Shown piece by piece: positions 44,830 to 55,960 of a stretch of 64,000 nucleotides of DNA (position 1 is the first letter of the stretch; every line of letters begins with the position of its first letter). The notes under the pieces are model-generated. The model saw nothing but the letters and a program-made list of their open reading frames with translations, did no database searches and was not told where the DNA came from. The DNA is from Aquilaria yunnanensis (lineage: Eukaryota; Streptophyta; Magnoliopsida; Malvales; Thymelaeaceae), in contig CM077593.1 in the NCBI GenBank assembly GCA_039654915.1, positions 41,448,501-41,512,500 of the forward strand, written 5' to 3'. The translations under genes and the position numbers were made by a program.

Positions 44830-46635
44830 CTAAGCATAGAATTTTTTCAAGGCATCCAAATGCCATGTATTTTTTAATTCTACGCCTTCGGCATCGCTGA
44901 GCTTGTAAACTCCTTTTCGCACTTTGGCAAGTACCAGATAAAGACCTTCCCAATTTGCTCGAAGTACCCCGTGGGATGGCCTTCGGGGTCCAAATTCAGC
45001 CTTTCGGAGAATGAAGTCTCCTTTCTTTATTCCCTTTGGCCTGGCCCGCAAGTTTATAGCCGCGGCCACTCTTTGCTGAAAAGCTTTTCTTCTCAGCTCG
45101 GCTATTTCTCTGTGTTCGCTGACGAGGTCAAGCTTGGTTCTTAGGCCGAGGTCATTTCCCCTTTCATCAAACACTTGTACTCGCACCGATGGTTGTACTA
45201 CCTCAATTGGGATGATAGCCACTGTACCGAAAACAAGTGAAAAAGGTGTTTCCCCTGTGGCTCTTCGGGGTGTTGTTCGGTAGCTCCATAACACACTTGG
45301 GAGCTCTCCTGGCCATTTCCCTTTTGCTTCCCTCAACCATTTTTTCAGACCATCTTTTATGGTCCTGTTAGATACTTCTACTTGCCCATTGCTTTGGGGG
45401 TGGGCTACTGGAGCAAAGTGCATTTTTATTCCGAGGTTGTTGATAAATTCTTGGAACCCCTTGTCTGTTAACTGGGATCCATTGTCAGCTACTAGTACCC
45501 TCGGTAGGCCAAATCTGCATACAATGTTCTTCGATACGAACTTCTGCACATCTTTTGCCGAGATAGTCGCCAAAGGTTCTGCCTCAACCCATTTAGAGAA
45601 ATAGTCCACTGCGACTACGCAGAACTTCACGCCTCCAGGCGCTGTCGGGAGTAGCCCAATGAGGTCTATGCACCAAACTGCGAAGGGCCAAGGATAGTCA
45701 GCCGAAGTTACCAATTCCGAGGGTGTCCTTTGGATACTCGCGTGTCTTTGGCAATTACCACATTTCTGGACGAACTGCCTAGCATCCTTTCTTAGGGTAG
45801 GCCAAAAGTATCCTTGGTGAAGTATCACTGCTGCCAGGGCATCGGTTCCAATGTGCGAACCACGCGCGCCTTCATGAACTTCTTCGAGGATCATTTCAGT
45901 ATCCTCTCCGCCAAGACACCTCTGCAGTGGATTTGCATATCCCTGCCGATATAATTCTTCTCCGATTAGGAAGAAACGACCGGAACGTCTTCGCACTTTT
46001 GCCGCTTCGTTGGGGTCTTTAGGGAGCGCACCGGTTGCGAGATATCTTTTTATCGAATCTTTCCAGCCTTTTCCCAAAGTTACTATGCTCAGCACTGCGA
46101 TGCTCGGGTGGTTTAGCACCTCGGTGCATGTTTTCGATTTTGCCAAGCAATTTGCCTCGGCGTTATCTCGACGAGGCACATTTTTTATTCGTACGGTGTC
46201 GAACTCTCGGATAAGCTTTGCTACCAGTTCATGGTATTTTTCCAAGGTCGGGTCCTTCGCCCCATAGTCCCCTGCTGTTTGTCGAACTACCAGCTGGGAA
46301 TCGCTGTGGGCTTTCAAGTTTCTTACACCAATTTTCCTGGCTAGGCGTAACCCTGCTATGAGAGCTTCATACTCAGCCATATTGTTGGTGACGTTAAAGC
46401 TGAACTTGATGGCCTTCATTACTTCTAGACCTTCGGGGCCTCTGATAATTACTCCAGCTCCCTGGTGTTCGGACCCTGAGGCTCCGTCTACATACAAAGT
46501 CCATTCTGGCTCACCTTCGCCAGGATCCGAGTGGCTGTCCTCGGTGATGGGTACTTCGGCAATGAAGTCTGCCAGAGCTTGAGCTTTTATGGCTTTCCGA
46601 GGTTCATAAGTAATATCGTGCTCGCCAAGCTCTAT
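44830..46635 (-). pseudogene. RNase H and integrase of element F (Tat-type pol, C-terminal part)
   Basis: Open for 555 codons from 46497 to 44830, and readable upstream to about 46635. RNase H of the 'archaeal' type is seen as YVDGASGSEHQGAGV, NNMAEYEALIAGL and SDSQLV; the last catalytic Asp is replaced (NAEANCLAK where the family has Asp before the CLAK/ALAK). Integrase follows: zinc domain GSHIGTDAL ... CGNCQRH, core with WCIDLIG (D), VADNGSQ (D) and NGQVEVSNRTIK (E), all present, then a C-terminal DNA-binding region ending KNTWHLDALKKFYA. It is separated from reverse transcriptase by a stop at 46639. The integrase itself appears intact. Confidence 0.9.
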
Positions 46636-46638
46636 ACA

Positions 46639-48033
46639 TCATTTGGAAAGCCTTCCCGAATGATCAACTTTCCTCTTGACATCCCGTAGCGTTAGACTAC
46701 TTCGGACGATGATTGGGTGAGCTTGAAAATATGGTCGTAGTCTTCTTCCTGCCAGTACAAGGGCATATATAGCTTTTTTTAGCAAGGGATACCTGACTTC
46801 GGCGCCGTGCAGGGACTTGCTTACATAATAAACCAGCCATTGCTTCAGCCCTTCCTCTTTCACAAAGACCGAGCTTACTGCTTTTTCTGTGACGGCGAGG
46901 TACAACACAAAGGGCTCTCCCTCGTGAGGTTGTCGAAGAGTGGGCAGATGGGCTAAGTAGATTTTGAGTTCCTCCCAAGCCCTTTGGCAGTTCTCATTCC
47001 AAGGATGATCATCACATCCGAGGTCGCCCTCCTTTTTTGCTACCTTAGTGAGGACTTTGAAGAATGCTCGACACCGGTCTCCATACCTGGAAATAAACCT
47101 GCTAAGAGAGGTTATCCGTCCAGTGAGTCTCTGCACATCTTTTATTGTGACGGGAGTTCGGAATTCAAGCAGAGCCTTAATTTTTTCTGGGTTAGCATCA
47201 ATGCCTCTTTCTGATACCATGTACCTAAGAAACTTTACCGAGGTTACGCCGAAGATGCATTTTTCCGGATTAAGGCGAATTCCGAAGTTTCTGAGCTGGT
47301 TGAAAGTTTCCTTTAGATCTGCGACGTGGTCATTAGGCAGCTTGCTCTTGACTATCATGTCATCGACATAGACTTCCATGTTCCTCCCTATTTGGTCATT
47401 AAAGACCTTGCTCATCAACCTCTGGTATGTAGCTCCTACATTTTTGAGCCCGAAGGGCATTCTGATGTAACAATACGTTCCACCCTCTGTGATGAAGGCG
47501 GTTTTCTCCTCATCTTCGGGGTCCATCCTTATTTGATGATACCTACTGAAGGCGTCTAGGAAACTTAGGAGCCCGTATTCGGCAGTTGAGTCTACCAACT
47601 GGTCTATTGGTGGGAGAGGGTATGAATCTTTTGGGCAAGCATCATTCAAGTTTCTGAAGTCGATACACATTCGAAGCTTACTGCTCCCTTCTTTTGTGGC
47701 AATAACCACGTTGCTCAACCATTCAGGGTACTTGACCTCCCTGATTACATCTACGTCCAATAAGCGCTGGACTTCGGTTTTGACGAAGTTATTTTTATGG
47801 ACTGAGATGCCCCGTTTCTTTTGCCGGACAGGTTCTGCTTCTGGACTTACTTTAAGGCTATGCTGTATTATACGAGGGTCTACCCCCAGCATATCTTTCG
47901 GTGAGTAGGCAAACAGGTCTTTATTCATTAGTAGAAAGGATACAAGTTTTTTCTTGTCACCTTCGACCAAGTTTTTCCCTATTCGGGTATTTCGACCCGG
48001 GACAAGTTCTACTTCTTCCATTTCTACCTTCAC
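46639..48033 (-). pseudogene. Reverse transcriptase of element F
   Basis: 464 codons open. The Ty3/gypsy order is clear: MCIDFRNLNDACPKDSYPLP, FLDAFSRYHQI with the first catalytic Asp, MPFGLKNVGATYQR, and VYVDDMIV with the two catalytic Asp. The first RNase H and connection region ('PFVLYLAVTEKAVSSVFVKE') follows to 46639, where a TGA probably replaces TGG. The protease lies upstream across a broken 180-bp linker (48034-48212). It copies element RNA into DNA in the particle. Confidence 0.9.
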
Positions 48034-48212
48034 GGGATCTTTTGCCTCTCACTTTTTTGGTTTTCCATTTGGCAAAGCCTCTGCCTCTACAGTTTGTGCG
48101 AAGTTGGTTGCTGGAGCTTTTCGCGCCTTGACGAACATTTTCCTTACTTCGCCCTGATCAATGAAGATTTCCACGTCTCCATCCTTGGTGGCAAAAGTGA
48201 CAGTTAAGTACT

Positions 48213-48953
48213 TTACATCAGGGCGAATATGCAGATTTCCTTGTTTTGCCTTCCAAGGACGGTATTATATGACGAAGGAACATCCATGACAATGAACCTT
48301 GTCATTGTGGAGGCAAATAATTTGTCTGTCCTGTCTACCGAAGTTCCTTTCATCATTAGGGGAAGATCGATCCATCCGAGGACGGGCAGTTCGGATGGCC
48401 CTACCCCGAAAGTAGGCGAAGTGACGGGCTTGAGATCGGCGTTGGATATACCCAAGCTCGGCAGCAAATGTGAAAACAGGACGTCAGCGTTTGATCCATC
48501 GTCAAACAACACTCTCTTGACGTCCCAGTTTCCTATCCTCACCATGACCAACAGCGGATCGTCGTGGGGAAAGATGACGGTGGAACCATCCTTGTGGGCC
48601 AGTTTCTTCGTCGGAGTCTGATATTCCATCACTGATATTTCTCTAGCCTTCCTCTTTCTTTCCGAGGATGGAAGTCCTGTCATAATTGTTTGTATTATTC
48701 CCGCCGGAGGTGGAGGATGCCTCTTCGGACTTCGGTTCCTCCGTCTGTCGGAGTCATAGTCCTCATCATTTGCCTTTCCTTCTTCCTCCTTTCTTCCTTT
48801 TGGGGAAGGCATCCGCAGATATCGCCGAAGTTGGCCTTGTTTTATCAGCGACTCTATGTACTTTTTCAATTGGAAACAGTCTTCGGTGTCGTGGCCGTGA
48901 TCGCGGTGAAACTGGCAGAACTTCTTCATGTTCTTTTTATTATCAGCGGTCAT
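48213..48953 (-). pseudogene. Gag C-terminus and protease of element F
   Basis: It starts with the Cys/His finger CQFHRDHGHDTEDCFQLK typical of Tat gag. A basic low-complexity linker follows, then the aspartic protease with VLFDDGSNADVLF (catalytic Asp in DDGS) and SPTFGVGPSELPVLGWIDLP. The domain ends at 'NTVLGRQ', and the frame closes at 48213. It precedes reverse transcriptase as in all Ty3/gypsy elements. Confidence 0.85.
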
Positions 48954-48959
48954 GGCCCT

Positions 48960-50159
48960 TGGCCTCTAAATCTGGGTCCCCTGTCTTTCCATCGTCATGA
49001 GGATGTTGGTCCTCGTTGTGTTCAAGGGTGTGAAGGTTGGGGGTTTCCTTCCCCTAATCCTTCGAGGTCGTCCTGCCTGGTCGGCTGGATATCGCATTTG
49101 CTAGTTGGACCCCTCGGCACGGGTGTGGCCGGACTTCAGTCCACCCATCCTCAGCTTTTTGGCTGTCATGTGCTGTTCGGCCCTTCGGTAGAATTCGCCA
49201 AGCGTGTTCGGGGGGTCCTTGGAAAAGTCGTAGAACAGCTATCAGTCCCTCCGAAGGCCCCGTGTCATGGCAAGGATGCGTATTTCGGGCCGAAAATCTG
49301 GAACACTTAAGGCCTCTCCATTAAACCTTTCGACATAGTCGCGGATGGTTTCTCCGTTCTTCTACGCTATGTCAAACATCTGGACAGGCATCTTTGCCGT
49401 CGGCCGGCCTCCAATGAATTGCTGCGTAAAGGCCGTAGATAACTACTGAAACTCCCTGATGGTTCCGAGGGCCAGCAAGTTATACCACGCTGTTGCTGGT
49501 CCTGTGAGGGTGACCTCAAAGCATTTGCACAAGGTAGCATCATCAGCACCGTGCAACACCATTCTACATTTGTATTTGGTTAGATGAGCCTATGGATCAG
49601 TTCGGCCGTCATAAGTTTCCAGCCGAGGCACCCGAAAGTCACTTGGCATGGCTGCCTCGACTACTGTTCGGGTGAACGGCGATTCATCCCCACCAAAAGT
49701 TTCAGACAGCCTAGCCCAGACTGGTTTCCGAGCTACCTGTTTCTCCACTCTCTCCAATCTTGTCAGTATTTTCTTCATAACGAGCGTGGCACTGGGCTCT
49801 TCTTCCTGGTGCTTGTAGACTTTTAGGAAGGGAGATTGTCGGCGTCTCTTCGGGGAGTGACTCCGGCGCCGAGGGGATGGGGACTTCGCCTCAGGTGATG
49901 AGCTCCTTTGGCGTGGGATTTTAGGTCGCTTGGACCCCGTTTGTCCCATAGGTCATGCCCCGAGGGGTATATTTTCCGTCGAAGACTCATTACGCGGATC
50001 CCCGCTTCCCGAACTGCGATAGGTTGATTTAGGAGTTCTCTCCCGAGGGCGTATCGGCGAGGAAGGCCTTTGGGACTGAGTTGGTTGCGGCCACCTTCGG
50101 TCTATCTGCTGTGTCATTTCAGCCACAATAGAGCGCTGAAAGTCGCGTAGAAAACTCAT
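48960..50159 (-). pseudogene. gag of element F, N-terminal and central part
   Basis: Probable start is the ATG complementary to 50157-50159 (MSFLRDFQRSIVAEMTQQ), 150 bp downstream of the primer site. An Arg/Ser/Pro-rich head (RSSSPEAKSPSPRRRSHSP) follows. The capsid domain starts with 'PSDFRVPRLETYDGRTDP' near 49600 and runs through 'CFEVTLTGPATAWYNLLAL' (about 49500) and 'AFTQQFIGGRPTAKMPVQMF' (about 49400). Breaks include TAG 49953, TAA/TGA near 49588 and several between 49000 and 49350. The plus-strand frame 48690-49310 is a shadow. Confidence 0.82.
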
Positions 50160-50307
50160 AGTTATGACTAGAGGACGTTCTTCCTCAGGCGAGGAAGTCC
50201 CTGGAAGGGTTTGCTCAGTAGCCGATTGAGCTTCAGGCGCGGACGAGGACTTTGGAAGTCCTTTGTCCTTTGAACGCCGAGTTTCAACAACGGCGACCTA
50301 AGGGTGA

Positions 50308-50327
50308 GTTCCCACAGACGGCGCCAA
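50308..50327 (-). other. Primer-binding site of element F
   Basis: On the minus strand the text after the LTR reads TTGGCGCCGTCTGTGGGAAC, the TGGCGCCGTCTGTGGGA type site used by Tat/Ogre elements. Confidence 0.85.
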
Positions 50328-50328
50328 A

Positions 50329-51188
50329 TGATGCCCAGCAGCATCTTCGTCAGGTGACATTATGATTTCGGGAGGGACTTCCTGAGAGGGAGGACGTCTG
50401 GAGCAAAGATTTCCCAGAGGAGTGTGCCTGAAATGCTCAGAAAGAAAAAGGTTAGGAGGTCCCCGGTGTATTTTTTCGGGGAGGAGCCTCTGATGCCCAA
50501 GTCAGTGTTCTTGGGGGAGATAGAGGAAGAGCACTAAGAAGCTGGGTGGTCTTGCCTGTTCGTGTGTTCTCAGGGGGAGGGGCCGGATCCTTTGCCAGGG
50601 CCTGTTTCCTGGTATTTATAGGGGTGCCCAGCCCGTTCAGATCACGACACGTGTTCAGTCGGATGCGATCTGTACTTCTGGGCGTAGGGGACAGGTAGTC
50701 GTTTGTAGGCTCCTCGGGTCTGGGACCGAGACAGGTCGTGACAAGACTTGGACGGCGTCAGGGCGTCAGACCGCCGTTCGAGGCCGCGTGTAGCACATGT
50801 GGGCGACATGTCAGAGACTCCTTAAATGCTCATGCCATACTCCCGAGGTCCTCTAGGCGAGGCTGTCCTTTGGTACGGACGCTCTTCTTCGGGAATTATG
50901 CCTGTAGTTCGGGGAGTTCCTTGGTTCGGGGGTTCCGCCTTTGGGGAGATTCTCTCCTGCTTGAAATAGTTGGTTCTTCATCCTCGAAGGTGATCCATTT
51001 GGTCCCCCGAGGGAGCCGGTAACATCCTTGAAATTCCTGATGTACTAGCCGAAGTCCCGAGTTCGAGGTATTTCACTTCGCTCCTTCCGAGGTCAGTGAT
51101 AGCGCCTCTCTCGGATGACGTCAGGCTTCCCGACCACACTTTTGGCAGGAAGTATGTACTGAGAGAGGTGATACCCTTTCGGTTATCA
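50329..51188 (-). repeat. 5' LTR of element F (860 bp)
   Basis: TGATGCCCAGCAG ... CGGTTATCA on the plus strand, collinear with 37030-37864 and about 95% identical by eye apart from a 24-bp extra stretch near 50985-51008. TATA box for minus-strand transcription: TATTTATA at 50613-50620. Confidence 0.92.
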
Positions 51189-51193
51189 GATAT

Positions 51194-51727
51194 CACTCCC
51201 GTTACATAGGAGGGACAAATCCCATCTTGATCATACAAATCCCTCCGCATGATATGTGACATAACCAATGATCTCCTTCAAGTTCACTCAGTTACGAGCA
51301 ACAAAGGAAAGTATCAAAGTATGTGACTCACATGTAGGGAACCTTGATGATCTTAGGTCGAAGGACTACATATACCATGATCACTATGAGAATCACTTAT
51401 GACACTCATATAACGATCCATGTAGTGTTCTCATGGTGGGTCAGTCCAGTACACAAGTTCTCCAACTTGTACCCATATGTAGACTACATATCTCATATTA
51501 GTCTCAACATATGCTAGTCGTTATGTATTATTGCAACCCGCTCCACAATAATACTAGCCAGGGATGTTTAAGAATATCATTATTCTAGGGTTACAATTAT
51601 GTTTGTTAAGTTACGCAGAAACAAAACAACAAATATAATTGCTAGATTAATGCCATAATAAAATATCATGACTCAATGTGCAAAAATACAATCATCTCAT
51701 GATTGGCTTTTGGGCACAACACTAACA
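51194..51727 (-). repeat. Copia solo LTR G, right part (LTR 5' end on this side)
   Basis: This continues the G LTR after the second GATAT and ends 'gggcacaacactaaca', the reverse complement of the TGTTAGTGTTGTGCCC start of the family. CTATT follows. Confidence 0.92.
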
Positions 51728-52530
51728 CTATTAGGTTTTCTGTTGCTGTCGTTTAAAGATTGGCTTAGAATGAATTGTTGTTCATCCAAATCCTATGATA
51801 CTAAGTCTTCTTTAAATGGTTTGTTAGTAGCAACTCTATGAGGTTTATGGCTAATTAGGTATAAGTTTGTTTTCAATCATCAATTCATCCGCGTTGAAGT
51901 TGTCACCGACGAAGCTTATAGGCTAAAACAGGATCTGATTTTAGCAACTACTGCAGCTATCTTTATGGTGGCTAGCTAATCGTGGTGGGCTTCATGGATG
52001 CCACCTCCATTGGGACACCTTAAGCTAAATTGCGGTGGATCCCAGAGATGGGTGCTTCTGAAGCAGCCTATGGAGGTGTTATTCATGATCAGATTAGTGG
52101 GGTGGTGGTTTTTTTCATGGAATGAACTAATTTCTCTTTAATCTTTTAACAGAACTTTTTGCTCTTCATCTGTGATTTCGCCTATTGTGTAGTCAGCTAT
52201 AGGGTTGTTGTGCTTGTGTTAAGACCAACTCAACTATTGCTACTGCACTGGTGAATAAGAGTCGCAATGACCATGCTTTGGGTATCGTGATTCAGGATTA
52301 CATTGGTCTTATGGAGCACTGTCAAGTGACTTCTATTACACATGTACTTCGGGAAGGAAATCAATGTCTAGACTAAATGGCTACTTGAGTCACTTGCTTA
52401 GTACGAAGTTAGAAGTTTTCACTCATCCTCCTAGTCTATGAGGCAATCTTCTCCTAGGGGACCTCCAAGGGATCCAATGGTTGCAACTTTAGTTGGTTTT
52501 TTTTCTCCTTTCAACTATACCAAAAATAAA
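51728..52530 (+). pseudogene. LINE RNase H domain and 3' end (element I, right part)
   Basis: It resumes the LINE after CTATT. An RNase H-like domain typical of plant L1 elements is readable in shifting frames: 'HLKLNCGGS' at 52018, 'GASEAAYGGVIHDQISG' near 52050, 'NKSRNDHALGIVIQDYIGLMEHCQVTSITHVLREGNQC' near 52253-52370 and 'LATLSH'-like text, then 'LSTKLEVFTHPPSL' at 52395. The GG in NCGG replaces the first catalytic Asp (family NCDGS). After about 52500 a T-rich run and 'accaaaaataaat' may be the 3' end, but no clear poly(A) is seen. It abuts truncated LTR J. Confidence 0.7.
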
Positions 52531-52976
52531 TAACATATGGTAAGCATTAAGGTTATATTCCACACGAACAAAGTTGTCTACCCTACTCAACATCTTTCTA
52601 TTATTTAGTCGATCAATTAAGGGAGTTGTTTTATTGAGTGCTCATAACTAAGCTACTGTAGTAATTAAAGTTAATCTAGAGTGACAATAAACAAATCAAA
52701 TGAATCAACAATAAAGAAATATCATGCTTAGATTCGAATCCCCCTAGAAATCCATTACTCGGTTTGTGCCCCAAAGTGTGTATACTCTAGTTTCTTCAAA
52801 ATCTTCTAATTTAGGTACAAAACTTCTGAAAATCCTTCCTTTTTGCACTGAAATGAAATTTGACCTGAAAATAATATATGAAGCGATGAAGCACTAATTT
52901 TTATGAAAAGTATTTAAAAGACAAGCAAATATCAAGGAAAATCATAGAAAAAATATGTATAGTTTAGTACATATCA
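52531..52976 (-). repeat. Truncated, shortened 3' LTR of Athila-like element J
   Basis: Reverse complement of parts of the D LTR: the start (TGATATGTACTAAAC ... 'ttttccttgatatttgcttg'), the 'tttctagggggattcgaa' block (about 52733) and 'gagtagggtagacaac' (about 52573). Relative to D the middle is missing. The LTR 3' end is cut off where the LINE ends, so no terminal CA or target duplication can be read. Confidence 0.65.
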
Positions 52977-54524
52977 TATTCCGACACACTTGAACATTTT
53001 CTTGCTCTCAAACAAACCAAAGTGAAAACTCTAAAGACAATAAATGAAGGTCATACTCTTGAGCAATAGAAGATAGAAGAAAATTGAAATTCTAAAGGTT
53101 TTAAGAACTTGGCAAGAGATGTCAAGCATGTATTGCCTTTAATCTAATACCTTTCAAAACAAAATAAGTTAATTAAACTAATTTATTTAGAAGCTAGCTA
53201 CACAGATCTTTCAAAGCTTAAGGAGAAAAATCAAATTTTCATACAAAGTAAAAAAAAGAAACCATACAAAATCAGTGCTTACTATGCAACCATCCGTTCA
53301 CACCACAAAACCATGGAAATTAGGCAATTAATTGAATTTTCTACACCCAAGCTATTTAGCTCAACACAAATCCAAGGTGATCTTTTATCATACTCATGCT
53401 TTCAGCATCTTTTTGCGCATTGATCGACTTTTGCCTTAGGAGAAGATCCCTACCTACTCCAACGCTAAGAAATAGCAAAGTTGATAACTTTTAAATACAA
53501 TTTTTCATTTTTCAATCAATCCACTATGTTTTCATCATGCGAACAAACCACATAACCAAGCATAAGAATTCACATTCTAGCATGTTTCGAAATTGTGTAT
53601 TAAGTACAAAAATTTTGATACACAAATAGCTTCTCAAGACCAATATTACTAGCTTGATAATGTATTGTAAAAACATTGAAAACATTAATTCCACAAGAGA
53701 AAGATTGCAAGAATGAGTTGTTCGACACTAAACTTGAGGACTCAAGATCCATAAAGTAAAAATCACTGTTTTCAATTAAATCATGCTCAAAAGTTTGATT
53801 AAAAAAAATAGCTTGAATTTAAAAAATTTCAAGAAAATTGCAAAATAAATAGATAAAACTCATGGCCTAAGCTACCATTTCTTCCACACTTAAGATGTAC
53901 ATTGCCCTCAGCATACAAGCTTGGAAAATGTAAAGTGAAAAAGAATGGGGCATTGGAAATTGATGTCGCTTTGAAAAATTCCAGTTTCTTGGCGCAGAAG
54001 TCTATCGTTCTATGCGTTTTGGAGAAATCTTGAAGCCTATAGTTTAGTAGATAAAAGGTTACAAGAAACTACACAATATCATTAAATTTATTTTGATGAT
54101 GATGATAATAATAATAATAATAATATCCATAGGCAAATAAAATCGTAAAACCAAAATCAGGAGCAATTGATGCTTCAATAGCATGACTAATCTCTAAAAA
54201 GCATAACCCAAAATAAACAAAAATCAATAAAAACACTAGAATGAAATGAACGTGTTGAAAGTGTCCATCATGCATGACTGACCTATGGGTTGTCTTGAGA
54301 TGATCCTATCACTATAGGCTCTACTGTAGGGGTGGTAAAGTGGTCTCCATCTGCATTGGCATCTCAGAAAAATCAGTAGCTCCTATTTCTGTAGCCTGCT
54401 CCACTACCAACAGATCCTCAGTCATAGATCCTACAGTCCTCTTAACTCCACCAACCTGTTGCTCATCTTTAATCACTTCCATCTACCTAACTATCATCAT
54501 AGCTACAGAAATAATAACATCGGC
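52977..54524 (-). other. 3' untranslated region and ORF end of element J
   Basis: On the minus strand this lies between the decayed downstream ORF and the LTR. Next to the LTR is 'gagcaagaaaatgttcaagtgtg', the equivalent of 'gggcaagcaaaagttcaagtttg' in D. At 53880-53930 is the reverse complement of 'gctgagggcaatgtacatcttaagtgtgg', matching the ORF-end landmark of D. No gene otherwise. From about 54300 to 54524 the tail of the ORF may be present (a V/E/T-rich stretch on minus). Copia C is inserted at 54525. Confidence 0.55.
54094..54124. repeat. GAT/AAT microsatellite
   Basis: A run of TGATGATGATGATAATAATAATAAT with about ten trinucleotide units in the J 3' untranslated region. Confidence 0.85.
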
Positions 54525-54529
54525 CTTAT

Positions 54530-55947
54530 TGTTAGTATTGTGCCCAAAAAGCCAATCATGAGATGATTGTATTTTTGCACATTGAGTCATGATATTTTAT
54601 TGAGGCATTAATCCAGCAATTTTGTTTGTTGTTTTGTTTCTGCGTAACGTAATAAACATAATCGTAACCCTAGAATAATGATATTCTTAAACGTCCCTAG
54701 TCTAGTATTATTGTGGAGTGGGTTGCAATAATACATAATGACTAGCATATGTGGAGACTAATATGAGATATGTAGTCTACATATGGGTACAAGTTGGAGA
54801 ACTTGTGTACTGGACCGACCCACCATGAGAACACTTCATGGATCGTTATATGAGTGTCATAAGTGATTCTCATAGTGATCATGGTATATGTAGTCCTTCG
54901 ACCTAAGATCAGCAAGGTTCCCTACATGTGAGTCACATACTTTGATACTTTCCTTTGTTGCTCGTAACTGAGTGAACTCGAAGGAGGTCATTGGGTATGT
55001 CACATATCATGCGGAGGGATTTGTATGATCAAGATGGGATTTTTTTCCCTCCTATGTAACGGGAGTGATATCTTTGGGCCCCTTGATAGAGTAAGACTTA
55101 GAAAATGCATGGCCATGCTCCGATGAGTTGATATATGATATCAATGTCGTCAGTTTAAGTTGGTCTACTCGGTAATCAAGAAACCAAAGATTGGGCTATA
55201 CGAGAGTGACACATTCCATGTCTCGTGCTTAGTCTTGATATCTTGGACAAAGGGACAATGGCATATATCGGTGATGATCATAAAGGTTTAGTCGATTCAC
55301 CGACAATCTTGTCACTTGGGTAGCAATGATGTGTTGCTAGACACCGCTCATTGCTTATGATCATAAATGTGATTTATGATCATTGCCAACATGGCAAGAG
55401 CCTATTGGGTCGCACACATAGAGCTATTTGGATCATTAGAGTGCATGGGCTAATTATTTGGGTTATGGTTTCACTTTAATTTCGTATTAATAATGGGCCA
55501 AGGAGTTGAGCCATTATTAAGCCCGAAATTAAATCCTAATTGGATTAGGGCTTTGAAACCCATTAGGCCTGGAAGTTGAGTCTCACTATAAATACAACTT
55601 TTAAGTGAGAAATTCGCAGGTCTCCTTGCCCTAGCCTCCCAAAAGGACAGCCGCACTCTTCTCTTGCAATTCCTTGGAGGACGCAAGCTAGCACTGCGAG
55701 CGCAAGAGAAACGCATCTGCCGGGACGTGGTGGAAGCGTGGTGATCCCGAGAGGCTCGTATGGATACCATAGAGAGCCTGAACACATCAACTGTTCAGGT
55801 TTTGTGATTCGACTCTACAGTTGAGTGAGAGATCTCAACTGAAAATTAGGTATGAAATTTTTGAACACCCGGTTTACCCCGTTTCACTTGGATCCTTGAG
55901 GGTTTCGGTTAAATTCCGCTGTGTTGTTTGGCTCCCGAAACCCAACA
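54530..55947 (+). repeat. 5' LTR of copia element C (1418 bp)
   Basis: TGTTAGTATTGTGCCC ... CGAAACCCAACA. TATA box TATAAATA at 55587-55594. No sense coding. The antisense frames 55471-55785 and 55563-55790 recur in the 3' LTR and in G. Confidence 0.97.
55587..55594 (+). promoter_or_regulatory. TATA box in the C 5' LTR
   Basis: TATAAATA in CACTATAAATACAAC, identical at 62313-62320. The transcript would start about 30 bp downstream. Confidence 0.75.
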
Positions 55948-55948
55948 G

Positions 55949-55960
55949 TGGTATCAGAGC
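55949..55960 (+). other. Primer-binding site of element C
   Basis: TGGTATCAGAGC one base after the LTR, the canonical initiator-methionine tRNA type site of plant copia elements. Confidence 0.92.

Larger units (their letters stand above)
37030..51188 (-). mobile_element. Element F: Tat/Ogre-type Ty3/gypsy retrotransposon with an antisense extra gene, interrupted by H
   Basis: LTRs at 37030-37864 and 50329-51188 and a target duplication GATAT at 37025-37029 and 51189-51193. gag, protease, reverse transcriptase, an RNase H of the YVDGA type and integrase run right to left. Next to the right LTR is the primer site (TGGCGCC core), next to the left LTR a purine tract. Between pol and the 3' LTR, on the opposite strand, lies an intron-bearing extra gene. 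The second RNase H and this extra gene are traits of the Tat lineage. H is inserted in the extra gene. GC content is clearly higher than in the other elements. Confidence 0.92.

Noticed and set aside
48690..49310. 206-codon plus-strand frame opposite F gag/protease
   Set aside because: The minus strand holds recognisable gag and protease here; the plus frame has no domain and is a shadow in GC-richer sequence.
44830..50159. Possibility that F gag-pol is an active element
   Set aside because: Stops in gag, at the reverse transcriptase/RNase H border and in the protease linker break the polyprotein.
55563..55790. Antisense open frame in the copia LTRs, recurring at 62289-62516, and in G at 36307-36495 on plus
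   Set aside because: It lies wholly inside LTR copies of one family, so recurrence is expected from DNA identity; no domain, no start-region signals, and the A LTRs do not keep it.
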